A DNA stretch of 64,000 bases from Cognatilysobacter tabacisoli (lineage in GTDB: Bacteria; Pseudomonadota; Gammaproteobacteria; Xanthomonadales; Xanthomonadaceae), in contig NZ_QXJI01000001.1 in assembly GCF_003586305.1 (NCBI RefSeq), forward strand, positions 806,001 to 870,000. Reading direction: 5' to 3'. Under the pieces are notes generated by a model. The model saw only the letters and a program-made list of their open reading frames with translations. It did not search any database and had not been told where the DNA came from. Each line of letters opens with the position of its first letter. The stretch's first letter is position 1. Position numbers and translations under genes: made by a program. Shown piece by piece: positions 50,201 to 59,142 of the stretch.

Positions 50201-51033
50201 GGCTTGCCGTTATCCCCTGTCCCGGAGTCCCTGGTGTCGGGAAACTCCGCCCTCATTCGCTGAACGTATCGCCCGGCGGCACGCGTGTCGCCGAGTTTCT
50301 CTTCGATCTGTGACGCAATCAGCAGCGAGCGCCGATCGGCCGGCGCCGCCGCGAGGCGGCGCTCTGAAAAGGCCCGGGCCTCGAATGCGCGGCCGGCGCG
50401 CAGCTCGTGCTCGGCCAGCGCGCCGAGCGCGACGGCATTGGTCGGGTCCAGCTCGATCGCCCGGCGCAGGTCGCGCCGCGCACGCTCGCCCTGCCCGGCT
50501 TGGTCGGCGCAGGCGCCGGAATTGGCCAGAGCCGTCGCCGGGTTCGCGTAGCCCGGGGCGGCCAGCGCCCGGTCGAACCACGCCAGCGACTCGGCCTGGC
50601 GGCCCTGCGCGCACATCCACGCGCCGTAGTTGTTCAACGCGGCGCCACTGGTGGGCGCCAGGTCGGCGGCGCGCCGATAGTGGTTGCCCGCGCCCACCCC
50701 GTCGCCGCCGGCCTCGAGCGCGGCGGCCAGGAGGGTGTGCGCATCGGCAGACGCCGGGTCCTGCTTCAGAGCCAGTTCCGCCTCGCGCCGCGCACCAGCG
50801 AGGTCGCCGCGACCCAGCCGATCGGCCGCGAGGATCACGTGGCGTCGAACGCTCGCGTCACCGCGGTCGACCGCGCGATCGGACACCTCGACGTCGCGCG
50901 CCGTCTGGTCGAAGCCCTTGCGCTCGAAGTTCTGGCGGACGAACGTCAGCCGACTGCAGCCGGATACCAACAACAGGCCGGCGATCAACGCCAGCACGGT
51001 AACGAGCAGGCCCCGGCGGTCAGGCCGCGGCAT
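50197..51033 (-). CDS. pilW: Type IV pilus biogenesis lipoprotein PilW/PilF
   Basis: 278 residues. The lipoprotein signal [19 protein letters not shown] has a lipobox (VSGC). The mature part is a chain of tetratricopeptide repeats ([60 protein letters not shown]). It is the PilF/PilW pilotin that helps the PilQ secretin into the outer membrane. It sits in the usual rlmN-pilW-rodZ order and overlaps rlmN by 14 bp and rodZ by 4. Confidence 0.9.
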   Translation of the reverse strand: MPRPDRRGLLVTVLALIAGLLLVSGCSRLTFVRQNFERKGFDQTARDVEVSDRAVDRGDASVRRHVILAADRLGRGDLAGARREAELALKQDPASADAHTLLAAALEAGGDGVGAGNHYRRAADLAPTSGAALNNYGAWMCAQGRQAESLAWFDRALAAPGYANPATALANSGACADQAGQGERARRDLRRAIELDPTNAVALGALAEHELRAGRAFEARAFSERRLAAAPADRRSLLIASQIEEKLGDTRAAGRYVQRMRAEFPDTRDSGTGDNGKP

Positions 51034-52282
51034 CGCCCGCCTCCAGGTCCGAGAGCCGCTTGTTGAAGGCGGCCTGACGACGGGTCCGGTCGAGCACTTG
51101 CCCCTTCAGCTGACCGCAGGCCGCGTCGATGTCGTCGCCGCGCGTGCGACGCACCGGGGCGATCAGGCCGCTGTCGTTGAGCAGTTTCTGGAACGTGCGG
51201 ATCGCCCCGTCGTCGGGGCGCTCGAAACGCGTCCCGGGGAACGGATTGAACGGAATCAGGTTGACCTTCGCGGCGTCCTTCATCTGCACCGCGTTGTCGA
51301 ACGCGCGCATCATGCGGGCCAGCGCGCGCGCATGCTGCGGCTGGTCGTTGACGCCCTTCATCAGGGTGTATTCGAACGTCACCGACGCCTTCTTGCGGCG
51401 CGCGTAGCGCTCACAGGCGTCCATCAGCACGTCGATGGGGTACTTCTTGTTCAGCGGTACGAGTTCGCTGCGCAAGTCGTCGAACGGCGCGTGCAGCGAC
51501 ACCGCGAGCGACACGTCGCTCTCTTCGGCGAGCCGGTCGATCATCGGCACCATGCCGGCCGTCGACAGCGTGACGCGTTTGTTCGCGAGCCCGTAGCCGA
51601 GGTCGTCGCGCATGATGCTCATCGCGCGGACCACGTTGTCGAAATTGGCCAGCGGCTCGCCCATCCCCATCATCACCACGTTGGTCAGCTTGCGCTGCTG
51701 GTGCGGCACGTTGCCGAGGTGGCGCGCGGCGATCCAGACCTGACCGATGATCTCGGCGGTCGAGAGGTTGCGGTTGAAGCCCTGGGTGGCGGTGGAGCAG
51801 AACTGGCAGTTCAGCGCGCAGCCGACCTGCGACGACACGCACAGCGTGCCGCGCCCCTTGTCGGGGATGTAGACCGTCTCGATCGCATTCTTCGGGTCCA
51901 TGCCGAGCAGCCACTTGTGGGTGCCGTCGGTGGAGGCCTTGTCCAGGATCAGCTGCGGCACGCGCACTTCGGCGTGCTGCTCGAGCTTGGCGCGCAGCGC
52001 CTTGCCCAGGTCGGTCATCCCGGCGAAGTCGGTGACGTAGCGGTGGTGGATCCACTTCATCACTTGGTGGGCGCGGTAGCGCTTCTCGCCCAGCACCTGC
52101 TCGAAGAAATCCTCGAGCGAGGTGCGGTCCAGGTCGAACAGGTTGCGACGCGCAACAGAAGCCGAAGACGAACCCGCGCCGTCGGCCGGGGCGGCGACAA
52201 GCGACGCACCCGCGACCGCCCGCGCCGGCGCGGCAGGCGCGTCGGCGAGCATCAGGTCAATCGGCGGGCGCGTCGTGGTCAT
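51020..52282 (-). CDS. rlmN: 23S rRNA (adenine-2503-C2)/tRNA methyltransferase RlmN
   Basis: 420 residues, somewhat longer than usual because of an Ala-rich N-terminus (residues 1-45). The radical-SAM cluster is [16 protein letters not shown] (CxxxCxxC). [19 protein letters not shown] and [20 protein letters not shown] match the family, and a conserved Cys in AACGQL near the end is the methyl-carrying residue. It methylates A2503 of 23S rRNA and A37 of some tRNAs. Start ATG 52282; an internal start nearer [10 protein letters not shown] would drop the odd N-terminus. Confidence 0.94.
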   Translation of the reverse strand: MTTTRPPIDLMLADAPAAPARAVAGASLVAAPADGAGSSSASVARRNLFDLDRTSLEDFFEQVLGEKRYRAHQVMKWIHHRYVTDFAGMTDLGKALRAKLEQHAEVRVPQLILDKASTDGTHKWLLGMDPKNAIETVYIPDKGRGTLCVSSQVGCALNCQFCSTATQGFNRNLSTAEIIGQVWIAARHLGNVPHQQRKLTNVVMMGMGEPLANFDNVVRAMSIMRDDLGYGLANKRVTLSTAGMVPMIDRLAEESDVSLAVSLHAPFDDLRSELVPLNKKYPIDVLMDACERYARRKKASVTFEYTLMKGVNDQPQHARALARMMRAFDNAVQMKDAAKVNLIPFNPFPGTRFERPDDGAIRTFQKLLNDSGLIAPVRRTRGDDIDAACGQLKGQVLDRTRRQAAFNKRLSDLEAGDAAA

Positions 52283-52307
52283 GGCCGTCTGCGGCGTGCG
52301 TTCGCGC

Positions 52308-52733
52308 TCAGCGCGCGTAGACGTCCGTGGCCGGAAAGAAGTACGCGGTCTCGATCGCCGCGTTCTCGAGGCTGTCCGAACCGTGCACTGCGTTGGCGTC
52401 GATGCTTTCGGCGAAGTCGGCGCGGATCGTGCCCGGCGCTGCGTCCTTCGGATTGGTCGCACCCATCAGCTCGCGGTTCTTCAGCACGGCGTTCTCGCCC
52501 TCGAGCACCTGGATCATCACCGGACCGGAGGTCATGAACTCGACCAGCGCGTTGAAGAAGGGACGCTCGCGGTGGACGGCATAGAAGCCTTCGGCTTCGG
52601 CGCGCGACAGGTGCTTCATCTTGGCGGCGACGACCTTGAGGCCGGCCTTCTCGAAGCGGGTGTAGATCTCGCCGATGACGTTCTTGGCGACCGCGTCGGG
52701 CTTGATGATGGAAATGGTGCGCTCCAGCGCCAT
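52308..52733 (-). CDS. ndk: Nucleoside diphosphate kinase
   Basis: 141 residues, complete. [40 protein letters not shown] and [20 protein letters not shown] (with the catalytic His of NAVHGSD) are all canonical. It balances NTP pools by gamma-phosphate transfer. It starts the minus-strand run ndk-rlmN-pilW-rodZ-yfgM-bamB. A terminator-like hairpin lies 59 nt upstream of its ATG. Confidence 0.97.
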   Translation of the reverse strand: MALERTISIIKPDAVAKNVIGEIYTRFEKAGLKVVAAKMKHLSRAEAEGFYAVHRERPFFNALVEFMTSGPVMIQVLEGENAVLKNRELMGATNPKDAAPGTIRADFAESIDANAVHGSDSLENAAIETAYFFPATDVYAR

Positions 52734-52791
52734 GGAAACTCTCCGGGGTTGGCGGGCCGCGGAACCGTTGGTTCGTGCCCGAGGATAACAG

Positions 52792-52817
52792 AAAAACCCG
52801 CGTCGGGACGCGGGTTT
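52792..52817 (-). terminator. Intrinsic terminator upstream of ndk
   Basis: AAACCCGCGT (52794-52803) and ACGCGGGTTT (52808-52817) form a perfect 10-bp stem with a CGGG loop. On the minus strand it ends in five T. It lies ahead of ndk with no annotated gene before it on that strand, so it would terminate a short leader or small RNA started near 52830. Confidence 0.8.
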
Positions 52818-52837
52818 AGCCGACTTGGCTACGGAGG

Positions 52838-52843
52838 ATTCTA
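52838..52843 (-). promoter_or_regulatory. Possible -10 element of a short leader RNA or of ndk
   Basis: TAGAAT on the minus strand (52838-52843) is close to the TATAAT consensus. A transcript from here would run into the terminator at 52792-52817 after about 40 nt. No clear -35 was found at normal spacing, so the call is weak. Confidence 0.35.
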
Positions 52844-52924
52844 CTGGATTCGCCCTCGGAATTGGAGTTGCACACGCCGTCACGGCGTAGGGTGATTGAC
52901 CGGCGGGTCCCGCCCGGACTACGA

Positions 52925-52940
52925 TCAAACAAGCGTTTGA
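52925..52940. promoter_or_regulatory. PsrA-type operator before the TetR regulator
   Basis: TCAAAC-AAGC-GTTTGA has CAAAC-N4-GTTTG, the published PsrA consensus (C/GAAAC-N2-4-GTTTG/C). It ends 15 nt before the ATG of the TetR gene at 52956, where binding would block transcription, so negative autoregulation is likely. The fatty-acid genes follow in the same direction. Confidence 0.75.
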
Positions 52941-52955
52941 TTCAGGACCGACCCG

Positions 52956-53576
52956 ATGGCCAGTTCCGCGCACTTCTCGACCAAGGACCGCATCCTCGGC
53001 GCCGCCGAGGAACTGTTCGCCCAGTTCGGCTTCACCGGCACGTCGCTGCGCCAGGTCACCAGCCGCGCCGACGTGAACATCGCGGCCGTGAACTACCACT
53101 TCGGCAGCAAGGAGAACCTCGTCAACGAGGTCTTCCGCCGCCGCATGGACGAAATGACCGTGCAGCGCCTCGCCGCCCTGAAAGCCGCGACGCAGGAGCA
53201 TCCGGGCGAGCTGGAACCGATCCTGGCCGCCTTTGTCCAGCCCGCCCTGGCGATGGCGCAGGACCGGCACGGGGGCGGCGCCTTCATCCGGGTGATCGCC
53301 CGCGCCTACGCCGAAAAGAACGACGGACTGCGCAAGTTCCTGTCAGATCAGTACGGACACGTGCTGCGCGAATTCGCCAAGGCAATCGCCGGCGCCGTCC
53401 CGGGCCTGTCGAAGGAGGAGCTGTATTGGCGACTCGACTTCCTGGCCGGCTCACTGACCTACGCGATGGCCGACTTCGGCCTGATCAAGCGGCCCTCGGG
53501 CGTCACCGAGGCCGCGCACCGCGAGCGCGCCGCCCGCGAGCTGATCCGCTTTGCCGCCGCCGGCTTCAAGAGCTGA
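52956..53576 (+). CDS. psrA: TetR-family regulator, PsrA-like, of fatty-acid beta-oxidation
   Basis: 206 residues. The N-terminal HTH ([20 protein letters not shown], then [20 protein letters not shown] and [10 protein letters not shown]) is strongly PsrA-like. The C-terminal domain ([40 protein letters not shown]) is the long-chain acyl-binding type. PsrA of Pseudomonas represses fadBA and its own gene and is released by oleate. Here a PsrA box precedes the gene, and the hydroxyacyl-CoA dehydrogenase and thiolase genes follow 45 bp after its stop. Confidence 0.8.
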   Translation: MASSAHFSTKDRILGAAEELFAQFGFTGTSLRQVTSRADVNIAAVNYHFGSKENLVNEVFRRRMDEMTVQRLAALKAATQEHPGELEPILAAFVQPALAMAQDRHGGGAFIRVIARAYAEKNDGLRKFLSDQYGHVLREFAKAIAGAVPGLSKEELYWRLDFLAGSLTYAMADFGLIKRPSGVTEAAHRERAARELIRFAAAGFKS

Positions 53577-53621
53577 CGGCGCCTTAGCACCAAAATCAAT
53601 CCCCACAAGGACTTGAACGAC

Positions 53622-55997
53622 ATGTCTAACAAACTGCTTGTACGGCGCGCCGCCGTGCTCGGCGCCGGCGTCATGGGTGCGCAGATCGCCGCGCACTTGA
53701 CCAACGCCGGCGTCGACACCGTGCTGTTCGACCTCCCCGCGAAGGACGGCGACCCGAACGGCGTGGTGACCAAGGCCATCGCCAACCTCGCAAAGCTCAG
53801 CCCCGCGCCGCTGGCGGACAAGGCGCTGGCCGAGCGGATCGTGCCGGCGAACTACGAGACCGGGCTCGAACTGCTGAAGGGCTGCGACCTGATCATCGAG
53901 GCGATCGCCGAGCGCATGGACTGGAAGCAGGACCTGTACCGCAAGATCGCCCCGTTCGTCCCGGCGCACACGGTGCTGGCGTCGAACACCTCGGGCCTGG
54001 GCATCAACAAGCTGGCCGAGGTGCTGCCCGAGGAACTCCGCCACCGCTTCTGCGGCGTGCACTTCTTCAATCCGCCCCGGTACATGCACCTGGCGGAGCT
54101 GATCCCGGCCCGGACCACCGACGCCTCGGTGCTCGAAGGGCTGGAAACGTTCCTGACGACCACGCTCGGCAAGGGCGTGGTGATCGCCAAGGACACCCCG
54201 AACTTCATCGGCAATCGCATCGGCGTGTTCTCGATGCTGGCCGCAATGCACCACACGGCGCAGTTCGGGCTCGGCTTCGACGCCGTCGACGCCCTGACCG
54301 GACCGGCCATCGGCCGGCCGAAGTCGGCGACCTACCGCACCGCGGACGTGGTCGGCCTCGACACCATGGCCCACGTCATCAAGACCATGGCCGACACCCT
54401 GCCCGACGACCCCTGGCACGGCTACTTCAAGGCGCCGGCATGGCTGAGTGGCCTGATCGAAAAGGGCGCGCTCGGGCAGAAGACCGGCGCGGGCTTCTAC
54501 ACCAAGCGGGGCAAGGACATCCTAGTGCTCGACGTCGGGGCTCGCGACTACCGCGCCACGGCGGGTGAACTCGATCCGGACGTCGCCGCGCTGCTGAAGG
54601 AACGCGACCCGTCGAAGAAGTTCGCCGCGCTGCGCGCGAGCGCCCACCCTCAGGCCCAGTTCCTGTGGTCGGTGTTCCGCGACACCTTCCACTACAGCGC
54701 CTACCACCTGGCCGACATCGCCGACACCGCGCGCGACGTCGACTTCGCGATGCGCTGGGGTTACGGCTGGTCGCTGGGACCGTTCGAGAGCTGGCAGGCG
54801 GCCGGCTGGAAACAGGTCGCCGACTGGATCGCCGAAGACATCGTCGCGGGCAAGGCAATGAGCGCCGCGCCGCTGCCGAACTGGGTCTTCGACGGCCGCG
54901 ACGGCGTGCATACGGCCTCCGGCAGCTTCAGCCCGGTCCGCAACGACGCGGTCGCGCGCTCCACCAATCCGGTCTACGGGCGCCAGCGCTTCCCCGATCC
55001 GCTGGTCGGCGAAAAGTTCTCGCAGGGCCGCACCCTGTTCGAGAACGACGGCGTCCGCCTGTGGGCGGACGACGGCGACGACATCGCCGTGGTCGGCTTC
55101 AAGACCAAGCTGCACACCGTCAGCGACCACGTGCTGAGCGGACTGCAGGAAGCGATCGCGATCGCCGAGCGCGACTTCCGCGGCCTGGTGATCTGGCAGC
55201 CGAAGGAGCCGTTCTCCGCCGGCGCCGACCTCGCCGGGGCGCTGGGCCTGCTGCAGGCCGGCGACGTGGCGGGGTTCGAGGCGATGGTCGCGAACTTCCA
55301 GGCCACCAGCCAGCGCATCAAGTACGCGCAGGTGCCGATCGTGGCGGCCGTGCGCGGCATGGCCCTGGGCGGCGGCTGCGAGTTCCAGATGCACGCCGCG
55401 CGCACGGTGTTCGGGCTGGAAAGCTACATCGGGCTGGTAGAAGCCGGAGTCGGCCTGCTGCCGGCCGGTGGCGGCCTGAAGGAGTTCGCGGTCCGCGCGT
55501 CCGAGGCCGCCGGCCCGGGCGGCGACGTGTTCGCCCAGCTCAAGACCGCATTCGAGAGCGTGGCGATGGGCAAGGTGTCGACGTCGGCCTTCGAGGCGCG
55601 CCAGCTGAAGCTCGCACGCGACAGCGACGTGGTCGTGTTCAACGCGCACGAACTGCTGCACGTTGCCCGCCAGCAGGCGCGCGCGATGGCCGACGCCGGC
55701 TACCGCCCGCCGCTGCCCGCCCGCCGCATCCAGGTTGCAGGTGACGTCGGGATCGCGACCTTCAAGATGATGCTGGTCAACATGCTCGAGGGGCGCTTCA
55801 TCTCGCCGCACGACTACGAGATCGCCACCCGCATCGCCACCGTCATGTGCGGCGGGGAAGTCGACCGCGGCGCGCTGGTCGACGAGGAGTGGCTGCTGCG
55901 GCTCGAGCGCGAGCACTTCGTGGCCCTGGCGGAGATGCCCAAGACCCAGGAGCGCATCGCCCACATGCTCAAGACCGGCAAGCCGCTGCGCAACTGA
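53622..55997 (+). CDS. 3-hydroxyacyl-CoA dehydrogenase/enoyl-CoA hydratase, dehydrogenase domain first
   Basis: 791 residues. The dehydrogenase part comes first: VLGAGVMGAQIAAHLTNAG (NAD loop), ASNTSGLGINKLAEVLPEEL, HFFNPPRYMHLAELI and DTPNFIGNRIGVF. A crotonase domain follows from about residue 500 (FSAGADLAGALGLLQAGDVA, RGMALGGGCEFQMHAARTVF, EAGVGLLPAGGG). This order is the reverse of E. coli FadB and matches the FadN-type enzymes. It catalyses two steps of beta-oxidation. The ATG at 53622 has AAGGA 10 nt upstream. It forms an operon with the thiolase gene. Confidence 0.92.
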   Translation: MSNKLLVRRAAVLGAGVMGAQIAAHLTNAGVDTVLFDLPAKDGDPNGVVTKAIANLAKLSPAPLADKALAERIVPANYETGLELLKGCDLIIEAIAERMDWKQDLYRKIAPFVPAHTVLASNTSGLGINKLAEVLPEELRHRFCGVHFFNPPRYMHLAELIPARTTDASVLEGLETFLTTTLGKGVVIAKDTPNFIGNRIGVFSMLAAMHHTAQFGLGFDAVDALTGPAIGRPKSATYRTADVVGLDTMAHVIKTMADTLPDDPWHGYFKAPAWLSGLIEKGALGQKTGAGFYTKRGKDILVLDVGARDYRATAGELDPDVAALLKERDPSKKFAALRASAHPQAQFLWSVFRDTFHYSAYHLADIADTARDVDFAMRWGYGWSLGPFESWQAAGWKQVADWIAEDIVAGKAMSAAPLPNWVFDGRDGVHTASGSFSPVRNDAVARSTNPVYGRQRFPDPLVGEKFSQGRTLFENDGVRLWADDGDDIAVVGFKTKLHTVSDHVLSGLQEAIAIAERDFRGLVIWQPKEPFSAGADLAGALGLLQAGDVAGFEAMVANFQATSQRIKYAQVPIVAAVRGMALGGGCEFQMHAARTVFGLESYIGLVEAGVGLLPAGGGLKEFAVRASEAAGPGGDVFAQLKTAFESVAMGKVSTSAFEARQLKLARDSDVVVFNAHELLHVARQQARAMADAGYRPPLPARRIQVAGDVGIATFKMMLVNMLEGRFISPHDYEIATRIATVMCGGEVDRGALVDEEWLLRLEREHFVALAEMPKTQERIAHMLKTGKPLRN

Positions 55998-56017
55998 GCG
56001 ACGACGAGGACATCGAG

Positions 56018-57241
56018 ATGACCAAGCAAGCTTCGAACAAGCAAGTCCAGGACGCGTACATCGTCGCCGCCACCCGCTCGGCGGTGGCCAAGGCCCCGCG
56101 CGGGGCGTTCCGCAACACCCGCCCGGACGACCTGCTCGCGCACGTGCTGCGCAGCGTGGTCGCGCAGGCGCCGGGCATCGACGTCAACCGCATCGACGAC
56201 GCGATCATCGGCTGCGCGATGCCCGAGGGCGAGCAGGGCATGAACGTGGCGCGCATCGGCGTGCTGCTGGCCGGCCTGCCGAACACCATCGCCGCGCAGA
56301 CCATCAACCGCTTCTGTTCGTCCGGCCTGCAGGCGGTCGCGATGGCGGCCGACCAGATCCGGCTCGGCAACGCCGACCTGATGCTCGCCGGCGGCACCGA
56401 GTCGATGTCGATGGTGCCGATGATGGGCAACAAGGTCGCGCTGAGCCCCAGCGTGTTCGCGCGCGACGAGAACGTCGCGATCGCCTACGGCATGGGCATC
56501 ACCGCCGAGAAGGTCGCCGAGGAGTGGAAGATCTCGCGCGAGGCGCAGGACGCGTTCGCCCTCGCCTCCCACCAGAAGGCGATGGCGGCCATCCAGGCCG
56601 GCGAGTTCAGCGGCGAGATCTCGCCGTTCGAGGTCGTGTCGCGCGTGCCCGACCTGGCCGGCAACGCGGTGCGGTTGAAGCAGGCGATGGTGGCGGTCGA
56701 CGAAGGCCCGCGCCCCGACACCTCGCTCGAAGGCCTGGCCAAGCTGCGTCCGGTGTTCCGCAACGGCCAGTTCGGCGGCAGCGTGACGGCCGGCAACAGC
56801 TCGCAGATGTCCGACGGCGCCGGCGCGGTCCTGCTGGCTTCGGAACAGGCGATCAAGGACTACGGGCTCACCCCGCTCGCCCGCTTCGTCAGCTTCTCAG
56901 TCGCCGGCGTGCGCCCGGAGGTGATGGGCATCGGCCCGATCGCCGCGATTCCGAAGGCGCTCAAGCAGGCCGGACTGACCCAGGACCAGCTCGACTGGAT
57001 CGAGCTCAACGAGGCGTTCGCAGCGCAGGCGCTGGCCGTGATCCAGGACTGCGGTCTCGACCCGTCCAAGGTCAACCCGCTCGGCGGCGCGATCGCGCTG
57101 GGCCACCCGCTCGGCGCCACCGGCGCGATCCGGACCGCCACGATCGTGCACGGCCTACGCCGTCGCCAGCAGAAGTACGGCATGGTGACCATGTGCATCG
57201 GCACCGGCATGGGCGCGGCGGGCGTGTTCGAGTCGCTGTGA
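56018..57241 (+). CDS. Acetyl-CoA C-acyltransferase (3-ketoacyl-CoA thiolase)
   Basis: 407 residues. NRFCSSGLQAVAMAADQIRL carries the nucleophilic Cys; GGTESMSMVPMMGNKVALSP, NPLGGAIALGHPLGATGAIR (catalytic His) and MCIGTGMGAAGVFESL (second Cys) complete the thiolase pattern. It cleaves 3-ketoacyl-CoA to acetyl-CoA, the last step of beta-oxidation, using the product of the upstream gene (20-bp gap). GAGGA precedes the ATG. A 13-bp-stem terminator follows. Confidence 0.94.
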   Translation: MTKQASNKQVQDAYIVAATRSAVAKAPRGAFRNTRPDDLLAHVLRSVVAQAPGIDVNRIDDAIIGCAMPEGEQGMNVARIGVLLAGLPNTIAAQTINRFCSSGLQAVAMAADQIRLGNADLMLAGGTESMSMVPMMGNKVALSPSVFARDENVAIAYGMGITAEKVAEEWKISREAQDAFALASHQKAMAAIQAGEFSGEISPFEVVSRVPDLAGNAVRLKQAMVAVDEGPRPDTSLEGLAKLRPVFRNGQFGGSVTAGNSSQMSDGAGAVLLASEQAIKDYGLTPLARFVSFSVAGVRPEVMGIGPIAAIPKALKQAGLTQDQLDWIELNEAFAAQALAVIQDCGLDPSKVNPLGGAIALGHPLGATGAIRTATIVHGLRRRQQKYGMVTMCIGTGMGAAGVFESL

Positions 57242-57254
57242 CCTGCCCCCGTTG

Positions 57255-57294
57255 CCCGACGCCGGCCAGCTGAGAGGGCCGGCGTCGGGGTTTC
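57255..57294 (+). terminator. Terminator after the thiolase gene
   Basis: CCCGACGCCGGCC (57255-57267) and GGCCGGCGTCGGG (57277-57289) form a perfect 13-bp stem with a 9-nt loop, followed by GTTTC. It starts 13 nt after the thiolase stop. The T-tract is short. Confidence 0.7.
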
Positions 57295-57337
57295 GGCCTT
57301 CCGAGAAACGCAGAGCGGCGCTGAAGGGGTCTTTGCC

Positions 57338-58636
57338 CTACCCGGCGCCGCGCCGTTCGCTCCAGTCCTTCCAGGCGTCACGGCCCTCGGCCCACCAGTA
57401 GCTGAGCTGCGCGGCGAAGAATCCGGCCGGCTTCATGGCCGATGCCAACCCGTAATCGCGCAGGTCGTGCCAGGCGGTGTCGCCATCGGCGATGCCCGCC
57501 GCCACCGCCTCGCCGGCGAACGTCGTGGGCGCGACGCCGTGGCCGCCAAACGCCTGCGCCACCCACAGTCCCGGCTCGATTTCCCCGATCTGCGGCATCT
57601 GGTGCCGCGCATAGCTCATCAGGCCCGACCATGCGTGGTCGATCCGCACGCCTTCCAACTGCGGGAATACCTTGAGCATGTCGCCGACGAGCAGGCGCTC
57701 CACTGACGCCGGTGATCGGTCCAGCACCGAGATCCGGCCGCCCCACAGTAGCCGGGTATCCGGCAGCGGGCGGTAGTAGTCAAAGGCGAAACGGGTGTCG
57801 TACACGGCGGACGACGTGGTCAGCACGGAAGCCATCCGGTCGCCGAGCGGCTCGGTGACCATGACGTAGGTGGCGATCGGCAGCACCGAGGCGTCGACCC
57901 GCCGTCGCAGTCCCGCGAGGTAGCCGCCGCAGGCGAGGACGACCTGGCGCGCGCGGACCTCGCCCGCCGGCGTGCGCACGCGCCAGCCGCTGCCGTCCGG
58001 TGAGAGCGACACCGCCGGCGTGCCTTCGTGCACGCGCACGCCGCTCCCCACCAGCGTGGATGCCAGGCCGTGCGCGTACTTGAGCGGGTGGAAGTGGAAC
58101 GCGTCCGCCTCGAACAGCCCGTCGTGGTAGCGGGCGCTGCGGACGCGCGTGCGCAGCTCGGCCTCGTCGATCCAGGTCCACTCGACGCCGTAGTGCTCGG
58201 CCAGAAGCCGTTGGCGATCGCGCAGCACCTCGCGATCGCGGAACCAGTTCGCCCACAGCACCCCGCCGTCCACCCGGTCGCAGTCGATGGCGTAGCGGTC
58301 GATGCGACCGCGGATGCGTTCGACGGCAGCACGCGTGCCCGCGTAGAGCCGCCGGGCGCGTGCATCGCCGAGCTGGCGGCGCAGCGCGTCTTCGCCGAGC
58401 GAGAAGCCGCCGAACACGAAACCGCCATTGCGACCCGAGGCGCCGTGGCCGATGGAGTCGGACTCGATGAGCACGACATCGCGCTCGCCGCGCTCGACCA
58501 GGCCCAGGGCGGTGTTCAGCCCGGCGAATCCGCCGCCGATGACGCAGACGCTCGCGTCCTCGACGCCCGCCAGCGGCGGGCCGAACGCGCGATCCGCGAC
58601 GGTTGCACGGTAATAGCTGATCGGCGGTCTGGACAT
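57338..58636 (-). CDS. FAD-dependent oxidoreductase of the D-amino-acid/gamma-glutamylputrescine oxidase type
   Basis: 432 residues. FAD-binding motif VCVIGGGFAGLNTALGLVER (GxGxxG) at about residues 31-50 and SIGHGASGRNGGFVFGGFSL, the GRNGG signature of PuuB/DadA-like enzymes. C-terminal SGLMSYARHQMPQIGEIEPG and VAQAFGGHGVAPTTFAGEAV close the FAD site. It probably oxidises an amine or amino acid, making imine and H2O2. The substrate is unknown. The ATG at 58636 is chosen; it opens 46 bp from the divergent small membrane-protein gene. Confidence 0.85.
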   Translation of the reverse strand: MSRPPISYYRATVADRAFGPPLAGVEDASVCVIGGGFAGLNTALGLVERGERDVVLIESDSIGHGASGRNGGFVFGGFSLGEDALRRQLGDARARRLYAGTRAAVERIRGRIDRYAIDCDRVDGGVLWANWFRDREVLRDRQRLLAEHYGVEWTWIDEAELRTRVRSARYHDGLFEADAFHFHPLKYAHGLASTLVGSGVRVHEGTPAVSLSPDGSGWRVRTPAGEVRARQVVLACGGYLAGLRRRVDASVLPIATYVMVTEPLGDRMASVLTTSSAVYDTRFAFDYYRPLPDTRLLWGGRISVLDRSPASVERLLVGDMLKVFPQLEGVRIDHAWSGLMSYARHQMPQIGEIEPGLWVAQAFGGHGVAPTTFAGEAVAAGIADGDTAWHDLRDYGLASAMKPAGFFAAQLSYWWAEGRDAWKDWSERRGAG

Positions 58637-58682
58637 GCGAGGGGACCAACGGGTCTGATGACGGCGCATTCGGGGGAGCGCC

Positions 58683-59111
58683 ATGGAAATCCATCACGCC
58701 GACAAAGCCTACCGCAGCCGCAGCCTCGCCCTGCTGGGCGTCGCGGTCGTCCTGTGCGGCGTGCTGCTGTGGCAGCTCAACGTGTGGTTGCAGTCGCTGG
58801 CCGACAACCTGGCCACCAGCGACCCGGCCACGACCCGAGACTGGCTGCGCATGTTGTTCGTCGCGCTGGGCATCGGGCTGGCCGCGCCGGCGGCTGGACT
58901 GGGCCTGCACCTGCGCCGCTTTGCACTGGCCTCGCGCATCGAAGGACGCTTTCCGCCGCGCGAAGCCAAGACGCTCCGCGACGTCCGCGTGCTGCGCGAC
59001 GCGCCGGCGCTGGCGTGGGCACGCCGCGTCGAACTGGGCGGCACCGCCGCGCTCGCTCTGGCTGGGCTGCTGATCGGCTGGACCGCCTGGGCGTGGTTCC
59101 GGTTCGGCTGA
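58683..59111 (+). CDS. Small membrane protein of unknown function
   Basis: 142 residues. Three hydrophobic segments are visible (ALLGVAVVLCGVLLWQL, MLFVALGIGLAAPAAGLGLH and AALALAGLLIGWTAWAWF) with a basic, amphipathic stretch (RIEGRFPPREAKTLRDVRVL) between the last two. No family is recognised. GGAG lies just before the ATG. It is divergent from the FAD oxidoreductase gene and convergent with galU. Confidence 0.75.
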   Translation: MEIHHADKAYRSRSLALLGVAVVLCGVLLWQLNVWLQSLADNLATSDPATTRDWLRMLFVALGIGLAAPAAGLGLHLRRFALASRIEGRFPPREAKTLRDVRVLRDAPALAWARRVELGGTAALALAGLLIGWTAWAWFRFG

Positions 59112-59142
59112 CCCGTCGCTCGTACGACTCCGAACGCGCGGA

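Noticed and set aside
52818-52920. tRNA or tmRNA-like gene upstream of ndk
   Set aside because: No cloverleaf or tmRNA ends could be drawn; only a short TAGCC/GGCTA hairpin and the terminator are evident.
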